DNA of 48,168 bases from assembly GCA_018065125.1 (NCBI GenBank), contig JAGHTY010000075.1:1-48168 (forward strand), written 5' to 3'. The stretch is from Candidatus Minthousia equi (lineage in GTDB: Bacteria > Bacteroidota > Bacteroidia > Bacteroidales > Bacteroidaceae). A program made the translations under genes and the position numbers. This document shows, in pieces, positions 45,475-48,168 of this stretch (the stretch's first letter is position 1; every line of letters begins with the position of its first letter). The notes under the pieces were generated by a model. It was not told the origin of the DNA, ran no database searches, and saw only the letters and a list, made by a program, of their open reading frames with translations.

Positions 45475-46725
45475 ATGAGTCTGTTGTCTAAGGAAAAAAA
45501 TCGTCTCAGACCAATTTTGACTGTAGTCTGTTGGCTTCGCCGAAATTGGCCATCGCCTTGGCATAGCAATCAAACAAGTTTGTTGCTCTGCTCTCGTCTC
45601 AGACCAATTTTGACTGTTGTCTGTTGTCTGTTGTCTGTAGTCTGTATAAAGGCACAAGGCGGTTTTGAGTGGAAGTATCAGCGATTAGGCATAGGTATGC
45701 CACAAGACTATGAGGTAAAGCAGTTCACCGATAGTTTGGTAGTATTGCAGGCCGATTCGTTTCAGGTGCAGGTACAGGTATTGAACCGCCGTCAGGTATC
45801 AGATGCGCAGTTAGGTCAGCGTTTGGTGCAGCTTGTGCAGAGCAACGATTTGGATATTGCAAATCTGCATGGTTCGCTTCTAACGGCTCCTAACGTGGCA
45901 GGCGCCATGTGTTTTGCTCCAAAGAACAGTGGTAACAAGGGGCAGATTATGCTGGCAAGTGTCGTGTCGCACGTTTCTACCCAGGCGTTTGTGATACTGA
46001 TCGAGACTCTTCCGGGTGCCGAGCACATGGCCGACGAAATCATGCATTCTTTCTACCCTAGCTATCCTTCGTATATCTTCGAGGGCGACTTGGAAGGAAA
46101 TCCAGCGCGCCTTACCGAATTCCCCGATCAGGCATGGGCAGATAAGAACCTTTTCTTTGCCTATGAGTTTAATGGCGAACCCTACTACACCCTGATGCTC
46201 TACAGCCCTGGTTATACCGACCCAACCCCAGTGTTTACGCTCAATACCAACAGTGGCACCGTGCATTACTACATCTACGACACGCAGGCCCTTGGCGAGG
46301 ACATGGTAGAGTTTCAGAACACCGAGCACGATTTTCTGCCACAGTTCAAGATAGAGTGGGATGATAACCGCGACTGGATGACAAACTACACACCTTATAT
46401 ATATAAGCATGTGGATATGGATGGCGACAAGTGGGTGCAGGCCAATGGCTGCGTGCTGCTCAGTGCTCCTTTGATGACCGATAAGTTCCTTGAACATTTC
46501 ATGGACGATAGGATGCCTATCTACCAGCAGCTTCGCCAGGCGCGCGATGCATGGCTTACCGATGAAGATGCCTTTGCAGCGCAGGCCACCGCAGGCGAGG
46601 ATATCTACGTAGAACTCATAAAGTTTGTAGAGGCAAATCCCCTCCGAAACCCTTCGGGGCAGCTTTCAGACTATGAAAAAGCACGCCAGGAAACACGCAA
46701 AGAAATACTTGCTGTAAAGAAGTGA
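45475..46725 (+). CDS. Hypothetical exported protein; N-terminal region and signal peptide built from repeat DNA, start uncertain
   Basis: ILTVVCCLLSVVCIKAQGGFEW signal-peptide-like; downstream body is one continuous ORF. Confidence 0.7.
   Translation: MSLLSKEKNRLRPILTVVCWLRRNWPSPWHSNQTSLLLCSRLRPILTVVCCLLSVVCIKAQGGFEWKYQRLGIGMPQDYEVKQFTDSLVVLQADSFQVQVQVLNRRQVSDAQLGQRLVQLVQSNDLDIANLHGSLLTAPNVAGAMCFAPKNSGNKGQIMLASVVSHVSTQAFVILIETLPGAEHMADEIMHSFYPSYPSYIFEGDLEGNPARLTEFPDQAWADKNLFFAYEFNGEPYYTLMLYSPGYTDPTPVFTLNTNSGTVHYYIYDTQALGEDMVEFQNTEHDFLPQFKIEWDDNRDWMTNYTPYIYKHVDMDGDKWVQANGCVLLSAPLMTDKFLEHFMDDRMPIYQQLRQARDAWLTDEDAFAAQATAGEDIYVELIKFVEANPLRNPSGQLSDYEKARQETRKEILAVKK
45501..45626 (+). repeat. 33-bp direct repeat TCGTCTCAGACCAATTTTGACTGTWGTCTGTTG (45501-45533, 45594-45626)
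   Basis: One mismatch between copies; 93-bp offset keeps frame. Confidence 0.9.
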
Positions 46726-46747
46726 TGGAGGAATCCATCACTTTTTT
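46720..46747. terminator. Intrinsic terminator, stem overlaps stop codon
   Basis: AAGTGATGGA-GGAA-TCCATCACTT + T-tract. Confidence 0.85.
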
Positions 46748-46769
46748 ACTTTATACATACCATCTGCGT

Positions 46770-47168
46770 CTATGATTTTGACGTAGGAGGTTTGCTGTTT
46801 TCTTTGTTCTTTTTAGTAATAACTTTAATTCTCTCCATTTCGTTCTTAATCTTGCGCAGATGTCGTTCTAGTCGTTGCTGCAAGCGGTATTGCTCTATTT
46901 CTTTTGAGTGCTCGCTCATTTCACCAGTAGCAAATTGCACTTTCATCCTGCTGTGTCCGTCGCTTACCATAATCTTGTTCTTGTAATAGTCAAATGCCTC
47001 TTTCGAAGCCTTGTTGGGCAGTTCCAGAAAGGCATAGCCATTGTCCTTGGGGTTAACCTTGTTGGGGATAATCCTAACATTTTTTACAAATCCAAAAACA
47101 CAGAACAGTTCTATTATGTCCTTAATAGTTACCTGTGGAGCTACGTTTGTGAGCATGAGTGTCGTCAT
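46770..47168 (-). CDS. RRM-type RNA-binding protein with basic C-terminal helix
   Basis: RNP2-like LMLTNVAP, RNP1-like GYAFLELPN; Lys/Arg/Glu-rich tail. Confidence 0.85.
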   Translation of the reverse strand: MTTLMLTNVAPQVTIKDIIELFCVFGFVKNVRIIPNKVNPKDNGYAFLELPNKASKEAFDYYKNKIMVSDGHSRMKVQFATGEMSEHSKEIEQYRLQQRLERHLRKIKNEMERIKVITKKNKENSKPPTSKS

Positions 47169-47187
47169 AGTAATATACTATTATTTG

Positions 47188-47207
47188 TAGGGATACAATT
47201 ATCCCTA
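47188..47207 (-). promoter_or_regulatory. Perfect hairpin in the RRM gene 5' leader
   Basis: TAGGGATA-CAAT-TATCCCTA 20 nt from start codon; -7 box CAAAGGTA (47319-47326) upstream. Confidence 0.55.
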
Positions 47208-47948
47208 TCTGGTTAAAAATCAAATGTAAAAATAAAGTGGAAGTAAAAAATAGCTCTTATTATGAAGAGCAGTAAAGTGGGGAGTGTGAAAATTGCCAAA
47301 CAAATTGTTTAGCGATGGCAAAGGTACGGTTTAATTCCTACCATCCACCATAAAATCTCATTTTTTTTCGGCATTTTTCAAAAAAACTTCAAAATAATAT
47401 TTTACTCCTCTTATATATAGGAAAAGTGAACTTGCTTTTAGGTCAATTTTGCTATGTAAGGTTTTTCCTAATACAGTTTCTGTTTTCATTTTGCTTCGCT
47501 TCATTTAAGCCAACCGACTACAGGCTCTAGTTTGCGCTTCAGGCTCTAGTTAAAGGTTTAAAAGTTTTGAGTTGAGTTACTGCTATCGCTATAGCATAAA
47601 CAACTCATTACTGTTTTGTTCTTACTTTGTTCATCGTGAGTGCGCATCCCACTGCGAACTTTCAATAGTTTCAAACTTTTTCAAACATCCGTGGCCTCGT
47701 CTGTTTGGTTTCCGCCCATTAGAACCTTTGTCTCGAAAAAGCAAATCCGGCTTTTGTCTTTTCTTTCATCTCAGATTCTAATTGTCGTTAGTCTGTTGCA
47801 AACACGAAATCGCGATTTTTGTTTTGCACTGCAAGGTTACGGTAAATACCTGCCGCGAGCAAAAAACTTAGTAAAAATCCGCCTATCCGAAAAATCAACA
47901 TATTGATAATGTGTAAAATACAACCATTTTCTCATGTCTATTTTTTCA

Positions 47949-48168
47949 AATGCCAATTCTGATTAATGATTTTTACCTCGCTTACTTTTTCATTTACTTT
48001 CCGGTGAAGGAAAGGAAACGAAGCAAAGGAATTGTAAATCGCTGTGGGAGGCGAAGTCGAGGTAAGCAAAGTTCACCTGCTGCACTTCCAGGACTAAAAT
48101 TTGTGCGCATGGACTAATGAGCAGAAACTCGCATTTCATGCTCAAACAGTCTGCTCATCTTAACGTCC
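47949..48168 (+). repeat. Dispersed structured non-coding element, copy 2 (truncated by window end)
   Basis: AATGCCAATTCTGATTA; CTTTCC-GGTGAA-GGAAAG; GAAACGAAGCAAAG; nested stems 48118-48157. Confidence 0.75.

Noticed and set aside
45466-45657. 63-aa minus-strand ORF (TDYRQQTTDNSQNW repeated)
   Set aside because: Antisense reading of the 33-bp and TGTTGTC repeats; no promoter or domain.
47572-47906. Small plus-strand ORFs of 69 and 88 aa in the long terminal spacer
   Set aside because: Overlapping frames, low-complexity composition and no homology cues; treated as non-coding.

Overview
Bacteroidota chromosomal window, probably Bacteroidales/Prevotellaceae-like (inferred from TAnnTTTG -7 promoter boxes, DUF families and gene order). 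It is mostly core housekeeping genes: a 5'-truncated GH31 glycosidase; methyltransferase-ftsX-DUF3098-uppP-truB-queA-folK; sirtuin; two FKBP PPIases; Lrp/AsnC-DUF4491-GATase/M19 fusion-glutaminyl cyclase-like M28-sufE-DUF3810; rnr; epimerase-PAP2; fRMsr; thioredoxin-like/TPR/Na-Pi transporter; rpoN-PAP2-like-purE-ispG; lolE-like/rbfA/DUF6377/murI/ompH x2/bamA/uppS/DUF6242; ribD; prmC-recX; pyrE; SRPBCC; argH; aldo/keto reductase; a hypothetical exported protein; and an RRM protein. I saw no CRISPR array, IS element, prophage, rRNA or tRNA. The unusual content is in the spacers. (1) Two diverged copies of a structured non-coding element lie near the two ends of the window (about 1341-1560 and 47949-48168+). 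Aligned by eye, they show six compensatory base-pair changes in a two-tier stem-loop while the loop and linker letters stay the same. (2) A small vocabulary of short-period arrays occurs in many spacers: 7-bp GAGTTTT, GATTAAT, TAACTAT, TAATCTC, TGTTGTC and TAACAAA; 8-bp TTTAAACY and GACGCAAA; 9-bp TTCAAACCG. They are often joined to small perfect hairpins with GNA/TNC triloops (GCGNAGC type). Several arrays run into coding sequence and supply stop codons, C-termini, a start codon, or a whole signal peptide. Gene names come from recognising protein sequence; no database searches were possible.
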